Positions 51,301-61,307 are shown, counted from the first letter of the stretch. The stretch is DNA of 64,000 nt from Asparagopsis taxiformis (GCA_030407315.1 JALQPE010002590.1:1-64000); one strand, 5' to 3'. Numbers and translations are program-made. The notes: a model not told the origin generated them from the sequence alone.

Positions 51301-53852
51301 AAGGCCCGGACTTCCTCCAGTCTTTTGTCCTCACTAAACCTCAACCGGCATGTGACAGCATCAATCTCACAACCATCCAGTTCTTTGTTGGCGGTATTAT
51401 AATCCTTTCCTTCAGAGCTTTCAGTCGTTGAATTAGTGGCGGGCTTTTGCGGTAGCCATGACTCATTTCCTTCAGTAAGGGATGCTGCCGCCGCTTGGAT
51501 TTGCAGAAGAGCACGACTTTCCGCCACTAGGAAGCGCTCCTTGCGAGCTTTGGTATCGCTATCAAGATCGAAACTATTGGAATTGAACAGATCCTCTCTT
51601 CCAATCAGCGCAAATGCATGAAATGGCCATCTCGGACTCGGGCTCTTTCGACACAACCAAAGTGCATCTCGCAAGGGCAACGCAACACCGAATGGAAGAG
51701 AATCAAGATCAGTTCGACGAAAATTGTCTCTGACCATTTCCAATAACAAAGATTCTACACGCTCCAGCATGTCAGCAATTGGTGCATCACTCCCATACAG
51801 ACAAGTATAGTATCGAGTAATCTGCAAGGATAGCTCTGCTGGACCACGAGATCGCCACGAGGCGCACAGCGATTGAAACATGCCGCTGCTGCACATACGT
51901 GGGGAGAGGACGGGATAAGTCTGATTACATGATCCTGTAACACAATCAGCAAGCCAATCAAAAACTGAAGGCACTTCGATGGCATTGTCCTCAGTGCCTA
52001 GCTTATCCGTCTCAGGTGCCTGAAATCCTTCAACATGATGGTTGTCTCGTTTGTAATGGTCGATGAAGCTTGAAAATCCCAAGACTGCAGCTAACTTCAC
52101 ATTCAGGGAAGCAAGACGAATCCTTGAATCATGGGCTAGAGAATCAAGCTTCTGGTTCTCATATAATAGATGCATGGCATAGAGCATATGCATCAGCGAA
52201 TTCTTGTCCAACTTTGTATATGTCGATGAAGCCTGCTTCATCTCAACATCACGAGCTGTTTGTAGCAAAGAGCCCAGAACTCTGGATGTACCGCGCAGTC
52301 TATGATACTCACTGTTGAGTAAAAAGTTCCAATCTTCGTCCTTGTTTTCACTACTATCGTCCATAGACCATGTGTCTTGGCTGGCTATTTCCATTGCATC
52401 GGAAAACACGTCCGGAGACGATAGCTTCAGGGATTGATCAGAAAAGAAGATGTGTTCGAATATTTCCCATTCTCGATCCCTGCTCTCGTGATCTGTCTCT
52501 GCAAGTTCCAATCGTGCACGAACATTCAGTATGGCTTGATATAATGGAATCATTTGCTGAACAATGCCTTGTGTATAAAACCTGCAGGATATTGCGTCGA
52601 TACAATCGTTAACCAAAGGAGAACAACAAGATATAGATTGAAGCGAGAAGCGATGCCCCTGACCCTTATCATTCACTAGACTAAATCGTGACCCGACTGC
52701 ATCTGAGACAACAAGATTGTCTCTCTTTTGACTTATCTCACCGAATCCCGAAAGCTTGGAAGGTGGCTGTGCCTGCACAGCACACAGGCGATCTGGACCT
52801 ATAAGCAAAGACATTGAACCTGAGATATGGCGAACCAAAATATCAAGGGCATTCTGGTGTCTACGGATACCCAGAACGGGTGCTGCGCTTGCTGCATCTC
52901 TGATTCGGAAGGCAACTGGCATATCATGGATCTCATCTCCATTCATTCCTAGGTCAAGACCAGTAAGGATGTTTGATATGCACAGACAGAGCAAAACTTG
53001 ACCTCTAAGATCATGAGACATGAAAACTGAAAGAGCATCAAAGCGGTCTGCAGGTGAAACATATAGTTTGCGGAAGGTGAGTACTTTGCGTCGTGGAAGA
53101 ATAGATGCCTCATCTGGTCGATCTGGAACAGAGTTGGAAATAAATGCTGATATCGGATCACAGCTTTCTACCTTTTCCACGCTTGGCTCCGGAAGCCCCT
53201 CTTCTGCTTCCTGGATGTTCCATACAGTAATACTCTTTTGATTGCGGGATACCGCCAACGGGACATCAGAGGATACATAAACGATCCGGTGATCTTGTGA
53301 CGGTAGAGAAATTGGAGTCATCTCATCAAGCGGTCTACGCAAGTAATAGTAGGTATGCTGAGGTACTGATTCTGGGGTCCTTGCTGATGTCTTCTCCACA
53401 ATGAGACCAAACAATGGTGTGAAGAGAGCTGATACGTGCCCTTTTGCTGGTAAGGTATCGTGCAGTGGGCATTGAGTATGATCTCCATCGGGGGTGGAAA
53501 CTGCCACATAATGCTCGTACGCTACGCATAATGAGGCAGTTTGCTCTTGCTTCCAGGCGACCCAGTCTGGATCGCTATTGACAGAAGGGATATGGGAAAT
53601 TGGCGGGACATCGGTAGTCGGAAAGTGAGCGAGAGCGACTGCACAGGGTGGACCTACTGTTTCCGGAATTGAAAGAGAGTGTCGGACCGTTGTTTGAGAA
53701 TACCACTTTGTGGTATAGCCAGCATAGGTGCGCGTAGTGTGCAGGAGGTTCTCGTAGGGCGCAGTCCATGACGGCCAGAAATCTGGGGGCGGGATTGCAC
53801 GTCCGGGATGATCCGTGGTAGGATGGAGAGCGACAGCATTAACGGACGTCAT
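48399..53852 (-). CDS. APC1: Anaphase-promoting complex subunit 1 (APC1)
   Basis: 1817 residues in one uninterrupted exon, similar to human APC1. The strongest match is the proteasome/cyclosome repeat region at about residues 1020-1420: VPRHDLTSIGLMLGLATGNMG, VSVNVQTAAILGLGLLYQGS, LFAELGHRPG. This toroid of repeats is unique to APC1 and proteasome subunits Rpn1/Rpn2. APC1 is the main scaffold of the ubiquitin ligase that destroys securin and cyclins. The start codon lies 401 bp from that of the divergent TypA gene. Its intact 5.4-kb frame also argues that the sequence quality here is good. Confidence 0.92.
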   Translation of the reverse strand: MTSVNAVALHPTTDHPGRAIPPPDFWPSWTAPYENLLHTTRTYAGYTTKWYSQTTVRHSLSIPETVGPPCAVALAHFPTTDVPPISHIPSVNSDPDWVAWKQEQTASLCVAYEHYVAVSTPDGDHTQCPLHDTLPAKGHVSALFTPLFGLIVEKTSARTPESVPQHTYYYLRRPLDEMTPISLPSQDHRIVYVSSDVPLAVSRNQKSITVWNIQEAEEGLPEPSVEKVESCDPISAFISNSVPDRPDEASILPRRKVLTFRKLYVSPADRFDALSVFMSHDLRGQVLLCLCISNILTGLDLGMNGDEIHDMPVAFRIRDAASAAPVLGIRRHQNALDILVRHISGSMSLLIGPDRLCAVQAQPPSKLSGFGEISQKRDNLVVSDAVGSRFSLVNDKGQGHRFSLQSISCCSPLVNDCIDAISCRFYTQGIVQQMIPLYQAILNVRARLELAETDHESRDREWEIFEHIFFSDQSLKLSSPDVFSDAMEIASQDTWSMDDSSENKDEDWNFLLNSEYHRLRGTSRVLGSLLQTARDVEMKQASSTYTKLDKNSLMHMLYAMHLLYENQKLDSLAHDSRIRLASLNVKLAAVLGFSSFIDHYKRDNHHVEGFQAPETDKLGTEDNAIEVPSVFDWLADCVTGSCNQTYPVLSPRMCSSGMFQSLCASWRSRGPAELSLQITRYYTCLYGSDAPIADMLERVESLLLEMVRDNFRRTDLDSLPFGVALPLRDALWLCRKSPSPRWPFHAFALIGREDLFNSNSFDLDSDTKARKERFLVAESRALLQIQAAAASLTEGNESWLPQKPATNSTTESSEGKDYNTANKELDGCEIDAVTCRLRFSEDKRLEEVRALLRSTDPTVMTPITTKEGDPVEIDIVAEQKKKLSILVQKRFAAPVGRGAFTLRTFVPSDPTKSLPVPSICTSGRIFAQRGTKVSFTPSDPSRVQWGEFHNGVAAGLRIVASETDSDGDTSQILTRSWIVKHRPSDMSGSATHAGMLFALGLAGYLPALRTTDYYEYLVPRHDLTSIGLMLGLATGNMGSMHDKITKMLCVHIRYFNGPGFAVPDFQVSVNVQTAAILGLGLLYQGSCEHPIVEGLFAELGHRPGPGDAVDDREGMALAAGLGIGLVCLGQGSSAFDAADRRLIDRLVIYAKGGSGDNGVSKAGRLGSTAFKNDVISRQESSSAGLADSETSRVKEGNFVNTAVVSPGALLALALIYLKTDDKQIAERIPMPETLYTLDRAKPSHVFLRLLARSLILWSDIQPSKHWVLECLPPLIRPVRGGEEENFDLLGRVMIGGTTYPYHGEDTDVRGILQARAFAIGGACTAIALKYAGTNDSNAISVLIEGTECFEAALLAQGDSDESMEWVYMSCLSSLAMAVAVVAAGSGDLDVFRLLRRIRKRKAAALQHKRYGFHLAIHMAIGFLFMGGGCHTFGRSNVAIAGLLCAIYPQFPNDIGDNQYHLQALRHLYVLAVEPRCVETRDVDTGTPCCVDVEVRLKDGSFWQTRAPCIVPEASQVQEIVVVSERYWPTVVPINPPVRGKGWYSSTSAQVLFVKRRTGHLPYILDPKGSKGLLARSLGRRFSVENSSVSRFADVEHLFRVFSADPDILAFVKYFCNSSAASINNDNLSPKWGGQVGSYVQILYECLSTDKPEAVRSYLDAERAATAVMQGHACPSTVGSLLIAQAYINSDQRWYPPLLRPAYLARVIARALETVNYRKAQHALIEYVGSGGQMWPQNSSVEERDLRLDLSISIRLHRIPAFHKLSALSNTVIRAVAEPRQGAQAWLAFNGLETGSITSSAIEALLNANERCVPDVQI

Positions 53853-54253
53853 GGTGAGGAGTTGGGCGATAGGGGCTGATGGACTGAGAGGACGGACATA
53901 ACATGATAAATCGTTGAGGCGACGGAAGCGATATCGGAACTGTGAAGATGACGTATCAAGTTTGAAGCGGAAAGTTGTTTCATGTTCACAAAATTGAATC
54001 GTTTGCCGCCTTGGAGACGTCGGCTAAAATGTTGAAAAAAATTCCTCAATTCACGGAGCGTGGCAGAACAAATTTCATTGGATGTCCGCAAAACACAAGG
54101 GAACGGGAACAAATATTATTTTTTAAAACCAATCGCCATCGTACTGGTATGATGCGTGGACGACGACCGTACTGCAACCACCGCTTCTGATCACACCTCA
54201 CAATTCCTCCTGCCCAGCACATCGTCTCCAGGTTTGCTACACTACTCATCGCA
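53853..54253. promoter_or_regulatory. Divergent promoter region, APC1/TypA
   Basis: 401 bp between two start codons facing away from each other. It must contain both promoters. I see no clear TATA box. Confidence 0.4.
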
Positions 54254-56395
54254 ATGCCATCTTCGCTGATGAGATGGTCCTTTTCAATTCCTCGTTTTCT
54301 TCGAGCATCTTCTCGCCGCTGCTTTTCGCAAATTGTTGAAGCTGAACATGACGCTGTCCGGCAGCCAAGCTTCATTCGAAATACTGCAATTATTGCCCAT
54401 GTCGATGTAAGAACCTTTTTGGATCAAATTCATCTTCCTGCCCAACTCACGCCCTTACTAACCTTGATATTTCTTTGCTCAATTCTGTTCAACAGCATGG
54501 AAAGTCCACTCTGTGTGATAAAATCTTGCGCGATTGTTCCATTGAAGTTTTAGAAGAGAGGATGATGGACTCTGGTGATCTCGAGCGTGAACGGGGCATA
54601 ACAATCACTTCTAAAGTTACTACCGTTGAGTACAACAATATGCTCATTAACGTTGTTGATTCTCCGGGCCATAGCGAGTACGTTTACCATTCATCTCGAT
54701 AATTGCCAATCCTAGTCCCAACATTTCTGTAATCTAACAATGCCGCTTTTCATCAACTTATCTGTGCAAAGTTTCGGTGGTGAAGTTGAGCGAATCTTAG
54801 GTATGGTTGATGGCGCCGTTTTGCTTGTAGACGCAACAGAGGGCCCAATGGCTCAGACGAAATTCGTTCTTTCCAAAGCACTCGCCCTGAATCTCAAACC
54901 ACTCGTTGTACTGAACAAAATTGACCGAGATACGTCGCGCCCAGCTGCTGTAGAAAGTGAACTTTTTGATCTTTTTGCATCGCTCGACGCATCCGAAGAA
55001 CAGTTGGACTTTACTACTGTATACGCTTCTGCAAAGCAGGGATGGGCCTCATTAACTCCTGATGGAGAGCGTGATCAAGGAATGGTACCACTCCTCGACA
55101 AAATCATCGAACTGGTACCACCGCCCGACGTATCGTTAGATGAACCATTTTCTTTTGTGGTCACCATGCTCTCTCGAGATCCGTTCATTGGCCGTATTGC
55201 CACTGGCAGAGTGTGCTCTGGTATTGCCAGAGTGGGTGACACAGTTCACATTGTGGGCAGAGATGGTTTGCGGAGAAAGAACGCTAGGATTTCAAAAATC
55301 ATGGCATCGCGAGGTTTGAAACAACAAGAAATCAGTCTGGCTAGCGCTGGTGACATTGTTTCACTTGCTGGAATTGAAGATGTATCTGTTGGAGATACGA
55401 TCGGTTTCCCACCCCCCACGGCGTCGACTGCAGACTGTAACAACATTCAAATACCTACAATCAAACCCCTCTGGGCACCTGCTATTGATCCTCCTACAGT
55501 TTCCATCACTTTCAATGTGAACGACTCGCCTCTATGCGGAAAAGAAGGAGAAGTTCTGACAACTCAGAAATTGAGTGATTGGCTGTATGGAGAGGCAGAA
55601 AACAACGTTTCTATCAGTGTTGAACCGGACGAAGTAGGCGACGGAATGGTGGTGAAGGGCCGAGGCGAACTCCAGCTTGGAATTCTGATTGAAACATTAC
55701 GTAGAGAAGGAGCTGAACTAGCTATCTCACCACCGCGCGTGCTGACAAAAGTAGGAGAAAATGGGGAGCTTTTGGAACCTATCGAAGAACTGCAAATTGA
55801 AGTAGACGAAGAGCATTCAGGGTTCATCATCGAGAAACTCTCTGCGCGCCACGCCAACTTGTTAGAAATGAAATCAGTACCGGGGGACAGAGTAAGAATT
55901 TCATTTCTGTGTCCCTCTCGCGGGTTGTTAGGATATCGTCCCATTTTTACTCAAGATACACGAGGAACAGGTATCATGAACCGCATATTTGCCGAATGGG
56001 CACCGAAGAAAGGGACAACTGTGTCCGACAATCGAAAAGGTCTGCTCATATCAATGGCAACCGGTTTAACCTCTGCACATTCGCTAGCCTCGTTGGAAGC
56101 TCGAGGAACGCTATTCGTCGGACCTCGAGAGCCAGTCTACACCGGTATGATCGTTGGAGAAAGCAGCCGAGACATGGATATTGACATCAATCCTGTGAAA
56201 AGCAAACAGTTAACAAATTTCAGAACGCAGTCGAAGGATGAAGGAATTCGATTGAGTCCTCCAAGAATTTTCACACTTGAGAGCGCCATTAGCTACACTA
56301 CTGTTGACGAACTCGTTGAGGTTACGCCAAAGAGCATTCGGATGAGAAAGAAGATTTTGGACCCTGGACTTCGGGCAAGAAAATCAAAGAAGTAG
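54254..56395 (+). CDS. typA: TypA/BipA translational GTPase, organelle-targeted, three exons
   Basis: Exons 54254-54406, 54496-54677 and 54772-56395 give 652 residues. Introns are 89 bp (GTAAGA) and 94 bp (GTACGT). Intron 1 falls exactly inside the P-loop, joining AIIAHVD to HGKST. Intron 2 falls inside G3, restoring DSPGHSDFGGEVERI. Other GTPase motifs are ERGITI (G2) and LNKID (G4). EF-G-like domains and the TypA-specific C-terminal domain follow, including RGTGIMNRIFAEW. About 35 N-terminal residues rich in Arg/Ser (SIPRFLRASSRRCFSQ) look like a targeting peptide. TypA binds ribosomes and supports assembly and stress growth. Mitochondrion or plastid cannot be decided; the presequence looks more mitochondrial. 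Confidence 0.9.
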
Positions 56396-56419
56396 TAAAG
56401 TTGATGCCGTTGGGTGTAT

Positions 56420-56878
56420 TCATATTATTCTAGACCTCATCCGTTTTTGTACATATCGGGCAGCGACTTCCAATCTTTCCGAGCTCTTTCCTTCCTTCCG
56501 CCGTTCCACAATAGCGAATCTAATATATTCTGCTGCAACCTTCTGACAAGACCGAATTGTGCCGCCCGTATGAATCACTGAAATCTTACAGTTCCGTAAT
56601 GCTTGTTTTCCATCTATCTGTTGCACCGACGAGACAGCTGCGCGCACACTTTCCATTTCATCTCTGGATGAACGAACTATGAAAAGTTTCAAAATGGGAG
56701 ACCATATTTTCACAGCAAGTGAAGACATGGTGTGACCCACTGCATATTCTCCAAAGTCAATAGCGAGTTTCAAGCGTATGCTCGCCAAGATATCTTCTTT
56801 CCTCACCTCCAGGAAGACTCCATCACGGACGTTACATTCCAAAGTGCAGAGCAAATACCTGTTCTTGAATCTGACCAT
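56420..56878 (-). CDS. POP5: RNase P/MRP protein subunit POP5
   Basis: 152 residues in one exon, like human POP5 (163). It starts with MVRFKNRYLLC, nearly identical to the POP5 start in animals. It ends its fold with the hallmark HTGGTIRSCQKVAAEYIR. POP5 has an RRM-like fold and binds the RNA of nuclear RNase P, which trims tRNA 5' ends, and of RNase MRP, which cuts pre-rRNA. Its stop lies 24 bp from the stop of TypA on the other strand, so their 3' UTRs almost certainly overlap. Confidence 0.93.
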   Translation of the reverse strand: MVRFKNRYLLCTLECNVRDGVFLEVRKEDILASIRLKLAIDFGEYAVGHTMSSLAVKIWSPILKLFIVRSSRDEMESVRAAVSSVQQIDGKQALRNCKISVIHTGGTIRSCQKVAAEYIRFAIVERRKEGKSSERLEVAARYVQKRMRSRII

Positions 56879-57253
56879 TTCTCTCGAAGTTCTGCAATCA
56901 CAGCCTTAACGTTTGGGACTGTCAAACAGCTCTATTATGGCGAATAAAGCTTAGCAGAAAAGGATGATACTCAACGTAGCCAATGGTCTGTTCATGACCA
57001 ATTCAATAAGACGTCGTCGGGGATCAAAAATGGCTCGACTGAAATTGATCAGAATTAGATGTTGCATTTTTGTAGATCACGCACACAACATCATCCCTGC
57101 CTGAGAAGACAGCTTTCGCCTTTCCAGAGGCGAGCTTTCCTTTTCCCGATATCGCAGCCTCCCCATCACATTGTTATATAAGTCATTGACAATTGCTATA
57201 TTCGTTGCATTACTGAAACCATCACATTTTCAGCAACTATCATTCCGAAAGCG
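56879..57253. promoter_or_regulatory. Divergent promoter region, POP5/EF-Ts
   Basis: 375 bp between two start codons facing away from each other. No specific element recognised. Confidence 0.4.
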
Positions 57254-58270
57254 ATGAACCTTATCGCCCCGCGTTTAATGCAAAACTGGACTCCTCGACA
57301 GTTTCTAATGCTCCTCTCGGAGGTGCGGGCTTCCGCATTCCATTCGTCAGCACAATGTAACATGAAAGCATCCATGCAATCCATAAAGGAGTTGAGAAAA
57401 CGCACCGGTGCGCCAATTAGCGCCGTCAAAAAGGCCCTTGAAGAACAGAGCGGAGACGTGGACGCTGCAATTGATCACCTGAGAAAGCTTGGCGCAAGCA
57501 TGGCAGCAAAGAAGGCACATCGAGACGCCAGTGAAGGGCTTGTTTCAATTGCGATATCTCAAGACAAGAAGAAAGCGGTTATTTTGGAATTGAACTCGGA
57601 AACGGATTTCGTTGCTCGAAATGCGCAGTTTGGAAACATAGTCCACACACTCTCTGAACAAGTCCTTGGAGCAATCACGCCGGATCATGCCTCCAGTTTG
57701 CAGGTCCTAAACGTTGACCAAGTGCTAGATTATGCCAACAATAGGGACATGCTGTCTGATGCAGTCACTTCTCTCGGAGAGAATATTGTACTGAAGAGAG
57801 CGTCGTGCATGCAGATTCAGACGGATCAGGGTGGGATCCACGGATATGTACATGGTGCATTGGGTGAAAATCGAGGACGAATCGGAGTTTTGGTAGCGTT
57901 GGAAGGTACGACGGATGGTGACGTTGGAAATCGAATTGCGATGCACATCGCTGCGGCTGCTCCGAGCTATGTGTCTGTTGATGCAATTCCGGCGGAAGAA
58001 GTTGAACGAGAGCGAGAAATTTTGATAGAGGCAGCAAAGGCCGAACAGAAACCTGGGTCGAAACCGAAACCGGATGGAGTGTTTGAGAAAATGGCAAATG
58101 GTCGGTTGAAGAAGTGGTATTCGTTAGTTGCATTAGAAGAACAGGAGATGCTAGTAGAACCTCCGTTGTACGCTGGGAAAGCGCAGACAGTCAAACAGTC
58201 TTTGAGTAGCGAAAGCGCGAGTGCACGAATAGTTTCATTTGCTCGATTCGCAGTCGGAGAGAAAGTCTAA
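57254..58270 (+). CDS. tsf: Organellar elongation factor Ts, probably mitochondrial
   Basis: 338 residues in one exon. A targeting sequence of about 35-40 residues precedes the UBA-like N-terminal domain (IKELRKRTGAPISAVKKALE), followed by the core with ELNSETDFVARNAQF, the conserved TDFVARN motif. The core is split by a short insertion near residue 260. EF-Ts recycles EF-Tu by exchanging GDP for GTP. Red algal plastid genomes usually keep their own tsf, so this nuclear copy most likely serves mitochondria; that is inference from known plastid gene content. It converges with the phycobilisome linker gene across 216 bp. Confidence 0.9.
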   Translation: MNLIAPRLMQNWTPRQFLMLLSEVRASAFHSSAQCNMKASMQSIKELRKRTGAPISAVKKALEEQSGDVDAAIDHLRKLGASMAAKKAHRDASEGLVSIAISQDKKKAVILELNSETDFVARNAQFGNIVHTLSEQVLGAITPDHASSLQVLNVDQVLDYANNRDMLSDAVTSLGENIVLKRASCMQIQTDQGGIHGYVHGALGENRGRIGVLVALEGTTDGDVGNRIAMHIAAAAPSYVSVDAIPAEEVEREREILIEAAKAEQKPGSKPKPDGVFEKMANGRLKKWYSLVALEEQEMLVEPPLYAGKAQTVKQSLSSESASARIVSFARFAVGEKV

Positions 58271-58486
58271 TCACTGGAGGGACAATTTTTGGATCCCGGT
58301 GTGAGAGACGACGAAAACCAAACCGCTCCACAATAGCGCACAATACTGTCATAAATGGGAAACTTGGGAACGACTGTTTATATGCTGACCACAGCTTATG
58401 AACCTAGACAACTACTACCAATCACTTGTACGACGGCTGCCCATGGCCTTGCCATATTCCGGTAGACTGATTGACGGATTCGTGAC

Positions 58487-59977
58487 TTAAGACGATTTGA
58501 TGCCAGGCAATTTGATATCTGGCACTTTGATGGCAGGCACTTCGATGGCAGGCAATTTGATACCTGCTATCGTAATGCCTTCCTTCTTGTCTGCAACAGG
58601 TGTAATAGGCTTCGGTCTCCCACTCACCTTGATACGCGGTCGACCAGTTTCTGCCGTGGATTCAGCTTCCGCGGTAGCAACTGAGCCGGTTACTTGCCCC
58701 GGTAATTCGATAGGTGGTGTGACAGGAGTACTATTGTCGAGAGCCTTGGACAGTACGCGCAGAGAAGCCCTGGCCTCTTCGAGATCCTTTTCAATTCTGG
58801 ACAGGGTATCCGTCTCCATAGCTTTGTGGAAACGAATGTAGTCAGAAGACTTGCAGCCACCATCCGTGAGCGGGCTTTCATTTTCACCCAAAATCTTGCT
58901 GTAAGGATTGGCCAGAAGGGGATCACCACCGCTGTATGCGAAGCCACGATCAACTAGTCCTCCCATATCAGCAACCATGACGCGGAATGGAGCCAACTGA
59001 TCTTTATCCGCCTGCTTCCTCTTCAATTCTGCATCATACTGCGATTCGAGAGCGGCCACCTTTTCCTTCAGTGCACGAACCTCAGCTACGGAAACAAAGC
59101 CAGGAGTGGGGGCCAGTGCAGGGTCCGGAACCGCGTACCAGTTGGGAGCGGTAGTCTTCAATGGGGTATTCTCGGCGACCTCCTCGTATTGGGTAGTTGC
59201 ATCAGTAGCATACGATTCAATTCTAGAACAGACCTGCATACCATCAGAACCATTATAGCCAGAAATCGCAGCGCCACCCATGGCTTTGTCCGAGTTGGCC
59301 CAGCCGCCCTTGAGAGCACATTGCTTGTTGAAGGAGTCACAAGGAGTGTAAGCACCACGGAAGCGAAGGAAGGGGATATTATCATCACCAAACACAGAAG
59401 TGTACTCTTCGGAGTCGATGTAACTGTCAATATCGGCATCAACGCCCTCTGCAACATATCGCTGGACATGTTCCGAAATTTCAGCTTGTGAGTCGGGTGC
59501 ACGTCCGAGGAAGTGCATAAAGTTGAGCTCGATGAAACGATATTGGGATGCCCCCTCGAAAAAGCGAGTCTTATACGCAGATGACTTGCCCAATGCACGG
59601 ACAAAATCTCTTGCCGATAAAGCACCTAGTTTATACTGGCTTTCCGCGACAGCGAGTTCGGCGCGCTCCTCTTCCATGATATATGCATTACCGAAAACAT
59701 GACGATAAGCAGCGCGGATAACGTCTTCGCGTTCGCCATCGCTACTTCCCTCGTAGAGAACAGATGGCTGGAAGGGACCGAGAATATAGCGAGAAAAGCC
59801 GTACGAGACCTGATTGACGGTGTCGAGCGCGTCGAGAACTCTCATAGTGGTGGCTGTGCGACGCGACGCAGCGCGGGCGCGTGTGGGCTCATCGCATACA
59901 GAGGTTGAGTTTCCGACAAAGCTGCTGGTAGTGGAGCCGACAGCGGCCGTTGGATTTGCACCGACAAAGGCAACCAT
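58487..59977 (-). CDS. Nucleus-encoded phycobilisome linker polypeptide
   Basis: 496 residues from the ATG at 59977. A longer frame from 60055 exists, but MVAFVGANPTAAVGSTTSSF is a good red algal plastid transit peptide with Phe at position 4. The transit peptide ends around residue 44. Residues about 60-200 form a phycobilisome linker domain (FSRYILGPFQPSVLYEG, VIRAAYRHVFGNAYI, FIELNFMHFLGRAPDS). A coiled coil follows at about 300-325. The C-terminus has tandem pentapeptides of the form I-K/E-L/V-P-x. Linkers order phycobiliproteins in the antenna rods on the thylakoid. No second linker domain is seen, so this is not the core-membrane linker ApcE. Which linker class it belongs to is open. 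Confidence 0.88.
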   Translation of the reverse strand: MVAFVGANPTAAVGSTTSSFVGNSTSVCDEPTRARAASRRTATTMRVLDALDTVNQVSYGFSRYILGPFQPSVLYEGSSDGEREDVIRAAYRHVFGNAYIMEEERAELAVAESQYKLGALSARDFVRALGKSSAYKTRFFEGASQYRFIELNFMHFLGRAPDSQAEISEHVQRYVAEGVDADIDSYIDSEEYTSVFGDDNIPFLRFRGAYTPCDSFNKQCALKGGWANSDKAMGGAAISGYNGSDGMQVCSRIESYATDATTQYEEVAENTPLKTTAPNWYAVPDPALAPTPGFVSVAEVRALKEKVAALESQYDAELKRKQADKDQLAPFRVMVADMGGLVDRGFAYSGGDPLLANPYSKILGENESPLTDGGCKSSDYIRFHKAMETDTLSRIEKDLEEARASLRVLSKALDNSTPVTPPIELPGQVTGSVATAEAESTAETGRPRIKVSGRPKPITPVADKKEGITIAGIKLPAIEVPAIKVPDIKLPGIKSS

Positions 59978-60590
59978 TTTTTGGAATGAGGAATGGTCAA
60001 TGGAAAAAGGGATGGGTGTGGAGACCGGAGGAAGGCCCGCCAAAGAAAAGCACACACGACACAGTGGGGCGGTCGAAAAACTAGGTCATAACATCGTGGA
60101 TAAATGTTGGCTGGGCTGGGGAGCTCATCAAATCTGCGATCCTAACCAGGTGCAAATCCTGATCTAGACTAGGGTTTGATAGATCGCGATCCTAGCGGGT
60201 TTGCCACGTATAACACGTTTTAACTTTGAACTGTTGAAAAGTCGATGCCAATTTTCGTAAAAGCAATTCATTGATAGAATCAGGGAGCGATTTATGATAA
60301 AAAGGGGGCTCTCGTCGAAATAGTCATGAATTCAAATGGACATGGAATGCTTTTGGGTGGGTACACGCTTCGAGTGCTGAGGTATGAATGAATTAACGGG
60401 TGTATATCGCGTCTCTTGTACTCTATCTCTGTCAGATTGCTTTGTCACTCGTTTACGTATTAGTACCTGTCGAGATGTAACAATATGCAAAATGGATGGG
60501 GATGTTCAGCGCGTTGGCAACCTGGGCACTTGAACCCATCACTAAGTGGCGCCGAAAAGCACGGGTGTGCTCTTGCGGACAGCTGGCAGC
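59978..60590. other. Divergent promoter region, linker/CHY-RING gene
   Basis: 613 bp between divergent start codons. No gene recognised. The plus-strand frame is open from 60546, but that codon is GTG. Confidence 0.45.
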
Positions 60591-61307
60591 ATGGAGCAGC
60601 AAAATCAGCGGCAGAGTGCAACAGACGACGCGACACAGAGCGCAGATGGTGAACGCACATTGGGCTGTGCACATTACCGACGCAATTGTAAAGTCAAGGC
60701 TGCGTGCTGCGGTCAATGGTACACATGTCGATTATGCCATGATGAAGACAATTGTATGCATTCAATGGATCGGTATGCGACACAAGAGATCATGTGCATG
60801 CTGTGCAACAGAGTGCAGCCTGTTTCGAACCGGTGTGTGAATGCGTTTTGTCAAACCAAGTTTGGAGACTACTTCTGCGAAGTGTGTCGGTTGTATGACA
60901 GCACGCCGGGGAAGAACATTTATCACTGTGATAAGTGTAAAATTTGCCGAGTCGGACAGGGATTTGGCAAGGATGTGTACCATTGCGACAGCTGTGCCAT
61001 GTGCATTCCGTTGAATTCTCTGGAGCATCATCGATGCGTGGAGAATGCTATGAAGCGCAACTGTCCGGTGTGCGACCAGTATATGTTTACATCTACGCAA
61101 AGTGTTGTTACGGTGCGATGCGGACATGCGATTCATCTAGAATGTCTTGAGTTTTATTGTTCGCAAATCGGCAACAATCGGTGTTTGGAATGTGGGGAGC
61201 CACTGATGGATGAGCAGCCGTACGAAGTGGCGCATGGGCGGGTTGAGTTGATGGAATGGCTCAAACGGGTTTGGAGAACGATCAGTCGATTCGCGTGGTC
61301 TCTCTGA
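60591..61307 (+). CDS. RCHY1: CHY zinc-finger and RING ubiquitin ligase (RCHY1/Pirh2 type)
   Basis: 238 residues from ATG 60591. A CHY zinc finger starts at about residue 16 (GCAHYRRNCKVKAACC). A CTCHY finger follows with repeated Cys/His pairs such as YHCDKCKICRVG and YHCDSCAMCI. A RING-H2 domain (NCPVCDQYMF, then RCGHAIHLECLE) comes after these. The order CHY, CTCHY, RING matches RCHY1, which in animals and plants marks targets for degradation and, in plants, takes part in iron and light responses. Part of the rubredoxin-like end found in plant homologues (CLECG) is present. Single exon; the next gene on the strand starts 256 bp downstream. Confidence 0.9.
   Translation: MEQQNQRQSATDDATQSADGERTLGCAHYRRNCKVKAACCGQWYTCRLCHDEDNCMHSMDRYATQEIMCMLCNRVQPVSNRCVNAFCQTKFGDYFCEVCRLYDSTPGKNIYHCDKCKICRVGQGFGKDVYHCDSCAMCIPLNSLEHHRCVENAMKRNCPVCDQYMFTSTQSVVTVRCGHAIHLECLEFYCSQIGNNRCLECGEPLMDEQPYEVAHGRVELMEWLKRVWRTISRFAWSL

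Noticed and set aside
59978..60055. Earlier start of the phycobilisome linker
   Set aside because: It would put 26 residues before a typical transit peptide start (MVAFV), which works best at the very N-terminus.
60546..60590. Earlier start of the CHY-RING gene
   Set aside because: The codon at 60546 is GTG, not ATG; the first true ATG is 60591.
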